NCBI RefSeq assembly: GCF_000517085.1
Contig: NZ_KI912107.1
Location: 2,223,677 to 2,287,676 of the forward strand
Direction: 5' to 3'
Length of the DNA stretch: 64,000 nt
Origin: Saccharicrinis fermentans DSM 9555 = JCM 21142
Lineage (GTDB): Bacteria; Bacteroidota; Bacteroidia; Bacteroidales; Marinilabiliaceae
The translations under genes and the position numbers were made by a program. This document shows, one piece after another, positions 17,237 to 25,793 of this stretch. The number at the start of each line of letters is the position of its first letter. Positions within the stretch are counted from its first letter, which is position 1. The notes below the pieces were generated by a model. The model was not told where the DNA came from, did not search any database, and saw nothing but the letters and a program-made list of their open reading frames with translations.

Positions 17237-18541
17237 TTAATTTTTAACTCTCAACTCCCCACTCATTAACTTTGGCAATAAAGTATTGCGTAATTGGGTA
17301 AGGGTTTGAATTTCATCAATATTAGTCCAGCACTTTTTAATTAAAGGCTCAATTTGCAAACTTGCTTCCATCTGTATATCAATAGAAGGTATGATTAAAC
17401 TGAATTTCCTAAAGTCCTTCAATACTATTCGTTCAATAACTGCACCTGATACTATATTCTTCATTTCTCTTATGGTTGATTTCAGTTTCAAGAAAATAGA
17501 TAATAGTATAGGATGATAATCTCCATTTGGTCTTAACATCGCAATTGAAGATAGCAGCACTACATCTAAATCTTTAGGTGCAACAAATACATGCTTCAAA
17601 TAACTTCCATCTTTAGCAATGAGAATGTCATTTTTAAGAGGTTTACAATCATTTCGGACAAGTTCATCGTAATCTTCTTTAGATATTTTCCTACATGAAT
17701 CAATATTAAAGTTCCAATCATTCATGTCCTTAACAGAAGCCATTGGTAAACCATTCTCTACGCTACTGGGGCTAAAGTGTGAACCATCTGTAATTCTTGA
17801 TGTAATATCTTCCAATTTACCAACTCGCCACCCCTCCGGAATTTCACCCAACTCACTCTCAACCATTTTACCACCGGAGCTTTTATAAGGCTCCCCATTT
17901 TCATTAGGAAACTCAAACTCTACAAACCAACGTTTAAAAAGGGTTTGTGCCAGTTCTTCTAAGTCTTGGTTTTGTTGGCGAAGGAGGGAGATTTTTTTAT
18001 CTATATTTAATAAAATAGATGCTATATTGTCTTGTTCCTTTCTCCCTATTATTGGAACAGGTACTTTCTTAAAATCCCTTAAAACAACACGAGGTATTGC
18101 TGAACCTGAGCGAAACCATTTATACATGATAGTCTGAGCAACATAAGATAAAAGATAATATCTGTAGAAATGTACATTGTAATTTTTTTTAAGCCTGACA
18201 ATAGCTATTGAAGAAAGTAAAACTATTTCTTCCTCTTGATTATAAACAAAAATCAGGTCTAAACATTTTTCTCCGTCCTTAGAAATTAATATGTCACCTC
18301 GTTTAGGAGAACAGCCTTGTCTTTTAAGGTTTTCAAAGTCTAATTCGCTAATAGTTTTACATTCGGAAAAATCGAAACTATTATAAGTCATATCTTTGAC
18401 TGATGCCATATATCTTCCACCTAGAAATAATTTTGGGGAAGAATGCGCACCATCCGTCACAACTTCTGCAATATTATCAATTGTACCTACTTCCCAATTT
18501 ATAGGAATTTGTCCAATCTCTGTTTCTTTCCACTCTCTCAT
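17237..18541 (-). CDS. hsdS: Type I restriction-modification specificity subunit (HsdS)
   Basis: A 434-residue protein with the usual two target-recognition domains (about 20-160 and 240-390), each followed by a helical spacer (LLRQQNQDLEELAQTLFKRW in the middle). The central linker contains GEIPEGWRVGKLED. The two recognition domains are related to each other: VTDGAHSSP/ITDGSHFSP, MASVKDM in both, and VLLSSIA in both. A near-symmetric recognition sequence is therefore likely. HsdS sets the DNA target of the methylase and restriction complexes. It lies between the S23-like gene and the MBL gene on the same strand. Confidence 0.95.
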   Translation of the reverse strand: MREWKETEIGQIPINWEVGTIDNIAEVVTDGAHSSPKLFLGGRYMASVKDMTYNSFDFSECKTISELDFENLKRQGCSPKRGDILISKDGEKCLDLIFVYNQEEEIVLLSSIAIVRLKKNYNVHFYRYYLLSYVAQTIMYKWFRSGSAIPRVVLRDFKKVPVPIIGRKEQDNIASILLNIDKKISLLRQQNQDLEELAQTLFKRWFVEFEFPNENGEPYKSSGGKMVESELGEIPEGWRVGKLEDITSRITDGSHFSPSSVENGLPMASVKDMNDWNFNIDSCRKISKEDYDELVRNDCKPLKNDILIAKDGSYLKHVFVAPKDLDVVLLSSIAMLRPNGDYHPILLSIFLKLKSTIREMKNIVSGAVIERIVLKDFRKFSLIIPSIDIQMEASLQIEPLIKKCWTNIDEIQTLTQLRNTLLPKLMSGELRVKN

Positions 18542-18668
18542 AATGCAATCCCAATTTTAGCCAGTTGCATAATTAAAGTAAAAGGTAATAGGTTAAAGGT
18601 AAAAAGTGTTTTACCATGGTTAATCTGTTTCCTATTTATATTCCTTGCCGTCATATATTTTAAACTTA

Positions 18669-19016
18669 TTACTTTTTATTTTTTAGCTTTTTAATACTTG
18701 AAATAAGCATGGCAACCAATTCTTTACAATCTGCCACAATGCTTTCAAAAAGTTTTGATTCCAAATAATCAGTATCATGTAAAAGATCGAGCCAATAGAT
18801 GGTTTCGTTGGCTTCTTTTAATGCAATGCTTTGTTTGCTTATAAAATCAGCTGTGCTTTGAGCAAATTCAGCTTCTCTTAATAATGCACCAACAGCAGTT
18901 CCACTTCGCAATAACTGTTTACTTAACACAAACTCTTTATTTTCATTCAGATATTTACTAAGTTTCACAATTCGAACTGCAAAAGCATAACTTTTATCTT
19001 GCATCAAACTTTTCAT
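18669..19016 (-). CDS. Four-helix bundle protein (S23/IVS family)
   Basis: A 115-residue all-helical protein with the family signature: YAFAVRIVKLSKYL, the LSKQLLRSGTAVGALLREAE segment and a KEANETIYWLDLL helix. This family is often encoded in rRNA intervening sequences but also occurs beside hsd genes in Bacteroidota. Its biochemical role is unknown. AT-rich CTTTTTACCTTT-like repeats flank it on both sides, so it may have been carried in with them. The next gene downstream is hsdS. Confidence 0.88.
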   Translation of the reverse strand: MKSLMQDKSYAFAVRIVKLSKYLNENKEFVLSKQLLRSGTAVGALLREAEFAQSTADFISKQSIALKEANETIYWLDLLHDTDYLESKLFESIVADCKELVAMLISSIKKLKNKK

Positions 19017-19050
19017 AACCTTTTACTTTCTACTTTTCACCTTTTACCTA

Positions 19051-20658
19051 TCAAAGCTTTATCCCGATCTTTGCCAATTGCTCTGAAATCTCTTTGTCTA
19101 AAACCTGTGCTTCATCCATCTGTGCCCTAAGCTTTGAAGTAAGTGTATCAACTTTTTCTTGAAATGGAATGCCATCGTCTTCTTCATCGGGAATACCCAC
19201 ATAACGCCCGGGAGTTAATATAAACTTGTACTTTTGTATATCTTCAATGGTAGCCGATTTACAGAAGCCTTTTACATCCGAGTAAGGTAAAAGATTAGAG
19301 GTAGAAGGTAAAAGGTTTGCGTCATCTTCACCTTTTACTTTTTCCTTTTTACCTTTTCCCTCTTGGTTGAGCCAATTGTGATAGGTATCTGCAACCTTAC
19401 TTACATCTTCGGGGGCAAGCACACGGTTTTTGCGGTTAATCATGTAGCCTAACTCAGAAGCATCAATAAACAGCGTTTCTCCATTACGTTGCTTTTTGCC
19501 TCTGCGTAAGAACCACAAACAAGCAGGAATACCTGTATTAAAGAACAGGGCTTTAGGTAGCATTACAATACATTCTACCAAATCGTTTTCTACTAGCTTT
19601 TGACGTATAGCACCTTCACCACCTGTATTTGAGCTTAATGAACCATTAGCTAATACAAAACCCGCATGTCCGCCATCGGGCTTTAAATGATACAAAAAGT
19701 GCTGTACCCATGCAAAGTTGGCATTGCCTGTTGGTGGTACACCAAATTGCCAACGTGCATCATCACGTAGTAGCTCACCACTCCAATCACTCACATTAAA
19801 TGGAGGATTGGCAATAATATAATCGGCTTTTAAGTCTTTATGTGCGTTATTCAGGAATGAACCCTCAGTATTCCATTTAATATTTGAGCCATCAATACCA
19901 CGTATAGCCAAGTTCATACGACATAGGCGGTAAGTGGTTTGGTTACTTTCTTGTCCGTAAACAGAAATATCATCCAATCGCCCCTGATGGCTTTCAATGA
20001 ACTTCTCAGATTGAACAAACATTCCACCTGAACCACAGCATGGGTCGTAAACACGTCCTTTATATGGCTCTAACATTTCAACCAAAAGCTTTACAATACT
20101 CTCTGGTGTGTAGAATTGACCTCCCTTTTGACCTTCTGCCAATGCAAACTGACCTAAGAAATACTCATAAACCCGACCTAGTACGTCCTGAGATTTTGCT
20201 TTCTCATCACCCAAGGCTATTGTACCAATAGTATCAATCAAGCCTCCCAAAGTTTGTGGGTCGAGGTTTGAACGTCCAAATGTTTTAGGAAGTATGCCTT
20301 TAAGGGTAGTATTGTCAGCTTCAATCAAGTCCATTGCATCATCAATCAACTTACCGATGTTAGGCATCTTAGCCTGTGATTGAATATAAGCCCAACGAGC
20401 CTTCTCCGGTACAAAGAACACGTTTTCTGCTCCGTACTCGTCTTTATCCTCGGGGTCAGCTCCGGCATATTCACCTTCTCCTGCAACAAGCTTAGCGTAA
20501 TGCTCTTCAAAAGCATCGGAGATATACTTTAAAAATATTAAGCCCAATACAATATGTTTATATTCGGCTGCATCTATATTTTTACGCAATTTGTCTGCGG
20601 TAGTCCACAACTTCTTTTCGAGCGATTCGTTTGCTCCATTTCCGTTCTTCTTTGCCAT
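19051..20658 (-). CDS. hsdM: Type I restriction-modification methylase subunit (HsdM)
   Basis: A 535-residue N6-adenine methyltransferase subunit. The N-terminal helical HsdM domain begins [12 protein letters not shown]. The SAM-binding motif is in [15 protein letters not shown] and the catalytic motif IV is NPPFNVSDW. It methylates adenine in the target set by HsdS. Residues of about 430-457 ([13 protein letters not shown] and [12 protein letters not shown]) look like an in-frame insertion of the AT-rich repeat also found next to the S23-like gene. The ATG overlaps the stop of the XRE regulator (TAATG). Confidence 0.96.
   Translation of the reverse strand: MAKKNGNGANESLEKKLWTTADKLRKNIDAAEYKHIVLGLIFLKYISDAFEEHYAKLVAGEGEYAGADPEDKDEYGAENVFFVPEKARWAYIQSQAKMPNIGKLIDDAMDLIEADNTTLKGILPKTFGRSNLDPQTLGGLIDTIGTIALGDEKAKSQDVLGRVYEYFLGQFALAEGQKGGQFYTPESIVKLLVEMLEPYKGRVYDPCCGSGGMFVQSEKFIESHQGRLDDISVYGQESNQTTYRLCRMNLAIRGIDGSNIKWNTEGSFLNNAHKDLKADYIIANPPFNVSDWSGELLRDDARWQFGVPPTGNANFAWVQHFLYHLKPDGGHAGFVLANGSLSSNTGGEGAIRQKLVENDLVECIVMLPKALFFNTGIPACLWFLRRGKKQRNGETLFIDASELGYMINRKNRVLAPEDVSKVADTYHNWLNQEGKGKKEKVKGEDDANLLPSTSNLLPYSDVKGFCKSATIEDIQKYKFILTPGRYVGIPDEEDDGIPFQEKVDTLTSKLRAQMDEAQVLDKEISEQLAKIGIKL
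19287..19370. repeat. AT-rich mini-repeat inserted inside hsdM
   Basis: Within the hsdM coding region lies a run of imperfect CCTTTTACTTTTT/AAAGGTAAAAGG words, partly self-complementary. Similar words occur in the spacers at 18571-18613 and 19017-19055. The insertion keeps frame and adds about 28 residues of low complexity near the C-terminus of HsdM. This pattern suggests a spreading short repeat that tolerates coding positions. Confidence 0.5.
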
Positions 20659-20945
20659 TATTTTTGTGTAATATCTTGTTCAACAAATCTTAATGCTTCA
20701 AGTCCTAAAGGCTCATTTCGCACTACATCTTTAATCTTATCAGCCAACCATAAAATTACCAATTCATCTTCTTGAACTTTTAGCATGGATGCAAGTTGTG
20801 TGATATGTTCACGCTGTGCTCTTCGTTCACCACGTTCAAGCTTGCTAATTAAAGCAGTATCCACCTCTAAATCGGCTGCAATCTGTCGTAATAACAAACC
20901 TTTTCCCTCTCTTAATTCCCTTAATTTCTTGCCAAGTATATTCAT
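20658..20945 (-). CDS. XRE-family helix-turn-helix regulator
   Basis: A 95-residue DNA-binding protein. Residues 5-60 form a Cro/CI-type HTH ([20 protein letters not shown] and then [13 protein letters not shown]). It is the first gene of the restriction-modification operon and overlaps hsdM by one base. Such regulators delay restriction until methylation is established or respond to cell state. An inverted repeat (TTTTTGAC, 12-bp spacer, GTCAAAAA) ends 8 bp upstream of its start and is the likely autoregulatory operator. Confidence 0.9.
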   Translation of the reverse strand: MNILGKKLRELREGKGLLLRQIAADLEVDTALISKLERGERRAQREHITQLASMLKVQEDELVILWLADKIKDVVRNEPLGLEALRFVEQDITQK

Positions 20946-20952
20946 TTCTGTA

Positions 20953-20980
20953 TTTTTGACTTGTCACTTTATGTCAAAAA
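20953..20980 (-). promoter_or_regulatory. Putative operator of the XRE regulator
   Basis: Perfect 8-bp arms TTTTTGAC (20953-20960) and GTCAAAAA (20973-20980) are separated by 12 bp, immediately upstream of the regulator's ATG at 20945. Position and symmetry fit a dimeric HTH repressor site controlling the hsd operon. The binding protein is inferred. Confidence 0.45.
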
Positions 20981-20987
20981 TAATAAA

Positions 20988-21035
20988 AAAACCTTCAATA
21001 AATGTATTTATTATAATTCATTTATTGAAGGTTTT
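20988..21035 (-). terminator. Strong hairpin terminator between the DUF4248-like gene and the hsd operon
   Basis: Perfect 17-bp arms (20988-21004 and 21019-21035) enclose a 14-base loop. Both ends carry A/T runs, so it can terminate in either direction. It isolates the hsd operon from the small gene upstream. Confidence 0.75.
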
Positions 21036-21083
21036 ACGAACAGGTTAAATATTCTCTAGCACTAGACAAGCTTTTGTGAAAAT

Positions 21084-21317
21084 TCAAAGCGTTTCAAATT
21101 CTTCAAGTGTTATACAAAAATGTTCCAGGATTAAAAGGAGTTGTTGTTTGTTGTAATAGTGACGCTTGGTGTTTCCTGCAAGTTCAATTTGTTGCTTGAG
21201 TGCCGGGCAAACATCAATTTCGTTTCGCAGCTGCTGCATAGCTGATTTGATGGAAATACTATCAGGATAAAGTTTTTTCACCAAATCTTGCTTTAATATG
21301 GTTCTGCGTAGTATCAT
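21084..21317 (-). CDS. DUF4248-like small protein
   Basis: A 77-residue basic protein. The pattern DLVKKLYPDSISIKSAMQQL, then a Cys-Pro-x-Leu turn, then YNKQQLLLILEHFCIT resembles DUF4248, a Bacteroidota family of small, probably DNA-associated proteins with an HTH-like helical arrangement. The assignment is by eye. It ends before a strong hairpin and stands alone upstream of the restriction-modification operon. Function unknown. Confidence 0.5.
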   Translation of the reverse strand: MILRRTILKQDLVKKLYPDSISIKSAMQQLRNEIDVCPALKQQIELAGNTKRHYYNKQQLLLILEHFCITLEEFETL

Positions 21318-21718
21318 AGCGTTGAATTTGGGTTAAAGAATGAGTGATAACGCACCTGAAATATTGAGTAAGGCAGTCTTGTATAGTATAATTCAACTGC
21401 TCTTGAAGGCTTTTGAATACTTTTTAGCTTATTGAGGCTACTTTTGAGGACTTTAAGACAATATTCTAAGGGCTTTTTTGAATGTTGGTTAAAATTTAAA
21501 GAGCTTTTTATGTGATTTATCAAGCTTACCAATAATTGCAGCCAACTTGCTGATGTATGAGGGGTTTTGAATACTGCTTTGAGATATTTTAATGAATTGA
21601 GAAATGCTTTGGATATAATGCTTATTATTATACCCTTGACAATTAGCTATATGAAGATAGTAAAAATAGAAACCACATTTCAGAATGCCCGTAAATAAAA
21701 ATAGCATATTCCCAATGA
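21318..21718. other. Non-coding gap
   Basis: About 400 bases with only short, low-complexity reading frames rich in Leu/Lys/Ser. I see no domain, RNA or repeat here. The right end borders the promoter of the toxin-antitoxin pair. Confidence 0.5.
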
Positions 21719-22180
21719 TTGGGAACGGTGGAAATAATTAGTATCTTTGTAGTAAAGATTTGCAATACGATAGAACTACCGAACACGGTTGATAACATTG
21801 AACTTGTACAAGAGTTTATAAATGAAACAAGAGAAAGAATATCCAATGGAGTTGATATTACATTTACGGCAAAGGCTAATTCTGAATTGGAAGAGTTAAT
21901 GCTTGAGTATGATATTACTGTTGGAGATGTAGAACATACAATATTAAATTTGACCCCGGAGAACTATTATAGAGGCATAGACCCTTCCGGCAATGCAGAT
22001 TTTAATGTGTGCGCATTCCGTGCTTTTGTTGGTAAAGATAATGTTGAGATATATTTAAAATACGGTCTTGAGGAGGACGGTTTACAAATACTAATTTTTT
22101 CTAATCACATTCCTGATTTTCCGATGAATCAGCCATTTAGAAATTATGGAAACAAAAAAAGTTTTAACAAGAAAAAATAA
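21719..22180 (+). CDS. MqsR-like toxin of a type II toxin-antitoxin pair
   Basis: Up to 153 residues. The core from about residue 27 (IELVQEFINETRERI) matches the MqsR/RelE-like layout: a helix, LMLEYDITVGDVEHTILNL, then beta strands (DFNVCAFRAFV, NVEIYLKYGL, LQILIFSNHI) and a tail PDFPMNQPFR. MqsR-type toxins are ribosome-independent mRNA endonucleases. The antitoxin gene overlaps the end by 35 bp. A TATCTTTG element (21741-21748) that fits the Bacteroidota -7 box lies inside the first codons. The real start may therefore be a non-ATG codon downstream, or the promoter may lie elsewhere. Confidence 0.6.
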   Translation: MGTVEIISIFVVKICNTIELPNTVDNIELVQEFINETRERISNGVDITFTAKANSELEELMLEYDITVGDVEHTILNLTPENYYRGIDPSGNADFNVCAFRAFVGKDNVEIYLKYGLEEDGLQILIFSNHIPDFPMNQPFRNYGNKKSFNKKK

Positions 22181-22643
22181 GCCCACTAAGGAAATACACG
22201 AGACTGTAAAAAAGAATTACAAGGGCTTGGAGTTATCATACGTAGAAGCGTACTACTTAGATTATGAAGTAGATGAAAATACGGGTATGATTAATAGAGA
22301 AAAACAAGTTAAGCACTATACAAAGAATCAAGCAACTCGTAATTTGAAAGCTTTAAAAAGTGCTTACCTAGTTGCTAAAGGAGCTGCTGCTCCTGATGAA
22401 ATAATTAGTTTTAGAACGAAATACCATATTGCTGCATCAACACTAAGTGTAATTTTAGGATTTAGTAAAAATACTATATCGAATATTGAGAATGAGGGTG
22501 TAACATCTTTGGCTAGTGGTAGATTAATAAAGTTGTGCCTAAACAATATGGATATAATGTCTCACTATGTTAAAATTTGCGATGCCATTGATGCTCATAA
22601 AAAAGATGAAATTTCGAAAAAGCTGATGCAACAAGGTTTGTAG
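22146..22643 (+). CDS. HTH antitoxin, MqsA/YgiT-like
   Basis: A 165-residue partner of the toxin. The C-terminal part carries an HTH (FRTKYHIAASTLSVILGF and then SKNTISNIE) preceded by a helix typical of YgiT/MqsA antitoxins. The N-terminal region has no paired cysteines, so it lacks the zinc site of classical MqsA. It should bind the toxin through its N-terminus and repress the operon through the HTH. Toxin-first order with a 35-bp overlap fits the mqsRA arrangement. A hairpin terminator follows at 22666. Confidence 0.65.
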   Translation: METKKVLTRKNKPTKEIHETVKKNYKGLELSYVEAYYLDYEVDENTGMINREKQVKHYTKNQATRNLKALKSAYLVAKGAAAPDEIISFRTKYHIAASTLSVILGFSKNTISNIENEGVTSLASGRLIKLCLNNMDIMSHYVKICDAIDAHKKDEISKKLMQQGL

Positions 22644-22665
22644 AACTTCTTAAACAAAATAATTG

Positions 22666-22700
22666 AAAGCAGTTGTTTCTTTTAAAGCAACTGCTTTTTT
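22666..22700 (+). terminator. Rho-independent terminator of the toxin-antitoxin operon
   Basis: Ten-bp arms AAAGCAGTTG (22666-22675) and CAACTGCTTT (22688-22697) with a 12-base loop and a following T run, 23 bp after the antitoxin stop. Confidence 0.85.
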
Positions 22701-22769
22701 ATTTGTTACTTAATCCAATTATACGTTTGTATGGGTTAGTCTTTCTTTCAAATGTTCTTAGGTCATTTT

Positions 22770-23077
22770 GAGCGTTTTCAACGAAGACGGTAGGGTATGC
22801 CACCGCACCATGGTCAATGCCGGATACTTAGATGATTTGAATGCAGATCAATTAGTTATAATACAAAAGCTTAACACAGAAAAGGCCGAAAAAAATCTGT
22901 AGTACACAAAATGAAAATCAAAAAATCGCAAGTGGCTACAAAACAAGAATCTCCGCCAATTTAGCTGCAATGTGGGTTAAAGAATTTGGCGATAATGACC
23001 AATGGTGTAGTTGGGCACAATTCACGACTACAATGAGAACTATTAAAAATGGTTACGACAGTAAAGCACCACATTAA
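22770..23077 (+). pseudogene. Remnants of unidentified genes
   Basis: Two decayed reading frames lie between the toxin-antitoxin terminator and the zinc island. The first reads FNEDGRVCHRTMVNAGYLDD and stops at 22902. The second (22950-23077) reads RISANLAAMWVKEFGDNDQW followed by SKAPH and a stop. Neither has a good start and I recognise neither family. They look like leftovers of a larger element. Confidence 0.4.
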
Positions 23078-23115
23078 ACAGGAAAGGAAAAAAGGATATT
23101 TATTTAACTACCCTC

Positions 23116-23169
23116 TAAAAGCAAGCGTATGTTAGCCCATCCCTTGGCTTCCAAACGCTTGCTTTTTAG
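23116..23169. terminator. Hairpin downstream of the DUF4625 gene
   Basis: AAAAGCAAGCGT (about 23116) pairs with ACGCTTGCTTTT (about 23156) across a loop of about 28 bases, followed by T-rich sequence on the plus strand. It lies 20 bp beyond the stop of the minus-strand DUF4625 gene and can serve as a convergent terminator. Confidence 0.6.
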
Positions 23170-23189
23170 GCTATCGCACCTTGTTTTAT

Positions 23190-23696
23190 TTATCTATGTG
23201 CCATTTTTATCCCTATCCCAACTTGTGTTGACCACCCATTTTTATCGGTTAAACTAATGTGAAAATGGTAATCCCCTTCGTCAAATAGACCAGAGGCATC
23301 TGAAGAAGGAATGGTAATGGGAAAATCAGTAACATATTCTTCTAATCCTTCGGGTATATCATATTCTTCTATGATGGTATAGGGGTTTACTGGATTTTTT
23401 TCAGGGTCAAGCTCGCATTCCATAAACTCGGTACTGTGAGAGTGGTGGTCGAAATTATGGTGAATATCAAGACTAAAAGAACCTAATTCTTCATTATCAG
23501 TAAACCTCACCTTTAATATAAAGGGTTCTCCAAAATAGATTGTATCACTGCAATGTGCGGGAAAAGCATCCTCAATAGTTATGTCTATTTCAGGCTTTAA
23601 GTCATCTATATCATCGTCATTTTGGCATGATGTTAATACTGCCATAGTTCCTACGGCTAAGAATAATACAACTGTTCTTAGTTTTGATTTCATCAT
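23190..23696 (-). CDS. DUF4625-like lipoprotein
   Basis: The start is set at the tandem ATGs at 23696/23693, just before the signal peptide (KLRTVVLFLAVGTMAVLTSC). The lipobox cysteine is followed by an acidic stretch (QNDDDIDD). The mature part contains a beta-sandwich with many His and Asp residues (DIHHNFDHHSHS) and ends with LTDKNGWSTQVGIGIKM, as in DUF4625 proteins. These outer-membrane lipoproteins co-occur with zinc-regulated genes in Bacteroidota. The His-rich segment suggests metal capture, consistent with the Zur-like regulator upstream. Role otherwise unknown. Confidence 0.65.
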   Translation of the reverse strand: MMKSKLRTVVLFLAVGTMAVLTSCQNDDDIDDLKPEIDITIEDAFPAHCSDTIYFGEPFILKVRFTDNEELGSFSLDIHHNFDHHSHSTEFMECELDPEKNPVNPYTIIEEYDIPEGLEEYVTDFPITIPSSDASGLFDEGDYHFHISLTDKNGWSTQVGIGIKMAHR

Positions 23697-23772
23697 TTTA
23701 AAATTTATTAGATTATACTTCATTTAATTATTGTTTAATTTTATTGAATAAGCAGGTTTTGCACTTGCACCG

Positions 23773-23979
23773 CTATACTTGATTTTTTATGCTCACATCA
23801 CCCCCCAAGCCCATATTAAATAATTGGTAGCCTGGCGTTTTTTCTTCAGGGGGTACGATATTATTTTGAGAAGCAGTTAATAGGTAATCGACCGATACGT
23901 ATGCATTTCGAACAAAACCAAAGGTTGGTTTTAGGTACCTGACATTAAACAACGCCGATACTGAAGGAGAGAATGGCAA
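23773..23979 (-). pseudogene. Internal fragment of a TonB-dependent receptor
   Basis: A 68-residue piece reads like receptor barrel strands (VRYLKPTFGFVRNAYVSVDY, then a periplasmic turn and YQLFNMGLGGDVSIKN). It lacks both the plug domain and the C-terminal strand. It starts 3 bp after the OB-like gene, so a deletion probably fused what was the receptor gene of this zinc island to its neighbour. Not expected to function. Confidence 0.6.
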
Positions 23980-23982
23980 TGA

Positions 23983-24456
23983 TTATTTTATGACTTTAAC
24001 TAATTCAACATTATTTAGAACATATACCAAGTGCTCATAATCATCTTTATTCAACGTTAAAACACCTTTTATTAGGATGTAATCATCTGTTTTTAAACGC
24101 TTAAATCTGTAATCGTAGTCCTCATTCGTATTTATTTCTATAATCGTTTCAATACCTGATCCTGTGCAAAAAAAACACATTTCCATAGGCTTGTAAGAGA
24201 TAACCTTAATGTTTCCAGTAATATCAACAGGAAGAAAAAAACCTTTGAGGGTAATTTCCTTTCCTTCAAGCTGCACTAAATCCTTACCAAATTTTGGTTT
24301 GGGCAAATATGTGCCATATTTTATACTGTACACATATTTTATTTTAACATCATTCAAAAGTGTTTCCCATGCGTTTTTGTTGGGACTAGTTTGCCCTGAA
24401 ACTGCCATAGGCCAAACTATAAAGCACCATCCAAATATTAGTATTAACTTTTTCAT
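23983..24456 (-). CDS. Secreted OB-like protein (DUF3299-like)
   Basis: A 157-residue exported protein with a signal peptide (about 1-21). The mature part shows the DUF3299-type pattern: QLEGKEITLKGFFLPVD, then a CxxC in MEMCFFCTGSG, then ILIKGVLTLN. The fold is probably a beta barrel carrying a metal- or heme-linked CxxC. It overlaps the ABC permease gene by an ATGA, so the two are co-translated. Context suggests a periplasmic accessory of the metal exporter or of the lost receptor. Confidence 0.55.
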   Translation of the reverse strand: MKKLILIFGWCFIVWPMAVSGQTSPNKNAWETLLNDVKIKYVYSIKYGTYLPKPKFGKDLVQLEGKEITLKGFFLPVDITGNIKVISYKPMEMCFFCTGSGIETIIEINTNEDYDYRFKRLKTDDYILIKGVLTLNKDDYEHLVYVLNNVELVKVIK

Positions 24457-25787
24457 ATTTTATTTAGAAGAAAATGAATGTCTGTTCTGTATGCACGAAT
24501 AGCTGGAATTATGGCACTGGCTATGCCTACTCCCAAGGCATAAGCAAGTATTATGGCTTCTTTTCCAATAAAATGGAGTGGCATTGATATCAATAAATCA
24601 CTTGAGGTGGAATTAATAATTAGGATAGCTACCCTAACTATTAACATACTAGTAAGCCAACCCGAAACCGCTAAAACGATACTTTGGGCAAAGAGTAAAA
24701 GTAGGATTTTGAACTTCCCGACCCCTAAAGAACGTAGCAGGGCAATTTCATTTATTTCCTGATTTAACTTGTTCAATAAATGAATCATAATATTAATGCC
24801 TGAGAATAATATAACAACCCATGCAAGGATACGTAGCGCATCAAAACCAAACCCCAATAAAGCCATTAATCGATTTAACTCAATGGCAGGAGAGGCTGCT
24901 TGCATTGTTGTATTTTGGTTTATCATGCGAGGCAAAGTAATGGCAGCCATTGGGTTTCTATAAAACACCAGTAAAGCTGTAATTTCTTTGCTTGTACTTT
25001 CTTTATCAATTTCAATACCTCCTTTATGCTTATGGTATTGTTCTATTTCATGTTCTGATAATTCTTCATGGTGCTCAACTTTATGAAGAATATTTTCCAT
25101 GGCATGATTCGTATGGTCGTGTTCATGCACGTGTTCACAATCGTCATCATTATGTTCACACTCGTGATGATTATCTTCATGAACTTTCCAAACACTTTCT
25201 ACATTTGTGATTATAAGCCTGTCAGCCACCTTGCCAGTTGGTTTTAAAATTCCTGACACCACATATTTATGCTCATCATGGTGGTGTCCCTCTTCCATAA
25301 AACCGTGAACACCGGCAAATTTATCACCAATTTTTAGTCCTGTATTGTTGGCAACACTACTTCCTATCAACACTTCCATAGTGTGCTTATTCCATTCCCC
25401 AGTTTGGAGTTTGCCTTGAAATAAAGTAACATATTCTTTTGATGTTCCAACAATGCGGAATCCTTTATAATTATCGCCCAATGCAATGGGTATTGTTTGT
25501 TTAACTAGCGGATTTTTTGTGATTTTTTTAGCCTCATCTAATGATATATTTCCGGTTGGATTATCAGCATGTAATACCGAAGACATCATGAGTTGCAAGG
25601 GGCTGCCTTTAGCACCAACGACCAAATCAATGCCAGCCAAATTACCGCTTATTTGGTTTTGTGTATATTGTTCAAAATGCAATAAAAGCGAGATAATACC
25701 CATTCCTAAAGCGAACATACAAATGCTAAGCGCTGAATTAAATGGCCTTGACTTTAATTGAGCTAGGGATAAACTTAGAATAGTCAT
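24453..25787 (-). CDS. FtsX/MacB-like ABC transporter permease with His-rich loop
   Basis: A 444-residue permease: one N-terminal membrane helix, a periplasmic domain of about 270 residues, then three C-terminal helices of the FtsX fold. The periplasmic part contains a histidine-rich stretch at about residues 165-255 (MEEGHHHDEHKYV, HEDNHHECEHNDDDCEH, VHEHDHTNH) that should bind Zn or a similar cation. FtsX-type permeases act as mechanotransmitters on lipoproteins or periplasmic partners rather than as classical pumps. It pairs with the ATPase 6 bp upstream and is translationally coupled to the OB-like gene. Confidence 0.85.
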   Translation of the reverse strand: MTILSLSLAQLKSRPFNSALSICMFALGMGIISLLLHFEQYTQNQISGNLAGIDLVVGAKGSPLQLMMSSVLHADNPTGNISLDEAKKITKNPLVKQTIPIALGDNYKGFRIVGTSKEYVTLFQGKLQTGEWNKHTMEVLIGSSVANNTGLKIGDKFAGVHGFMEEGHHHDEHKYVVSGILKPTGKVADRLIITNVESVWKVHEDNHHECEHNDDDCEHVHEHDHTNHAMENILHKVEHHEELSEHEIEQYHKHKGGIEIDKESTSKEITALLVFYRNPMAAITLPRMINQNTTMQAASPAIELNRLMALLGFGFDALRILAWVVILFSGINIMIHLLNKLNQEINEIALLRSLGVGKFKILLLLFAQSIVLAVSGWLTSMLIVRVAILIINSTSSDLLISMPLHFIGKEAIILAYALGVGIASAIIPAIRAYRTDIHFLLNKI

Positions 25788-25793
25788 GCTGTG

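Noticed and set aside
21314..21707. Two overlapping minus-strand frames of 72 residues each
   Set aside because: Low-complexity Leu/Lys/Ser composition, no ribosome-binding context, no family resemblance; treated as non-coding.
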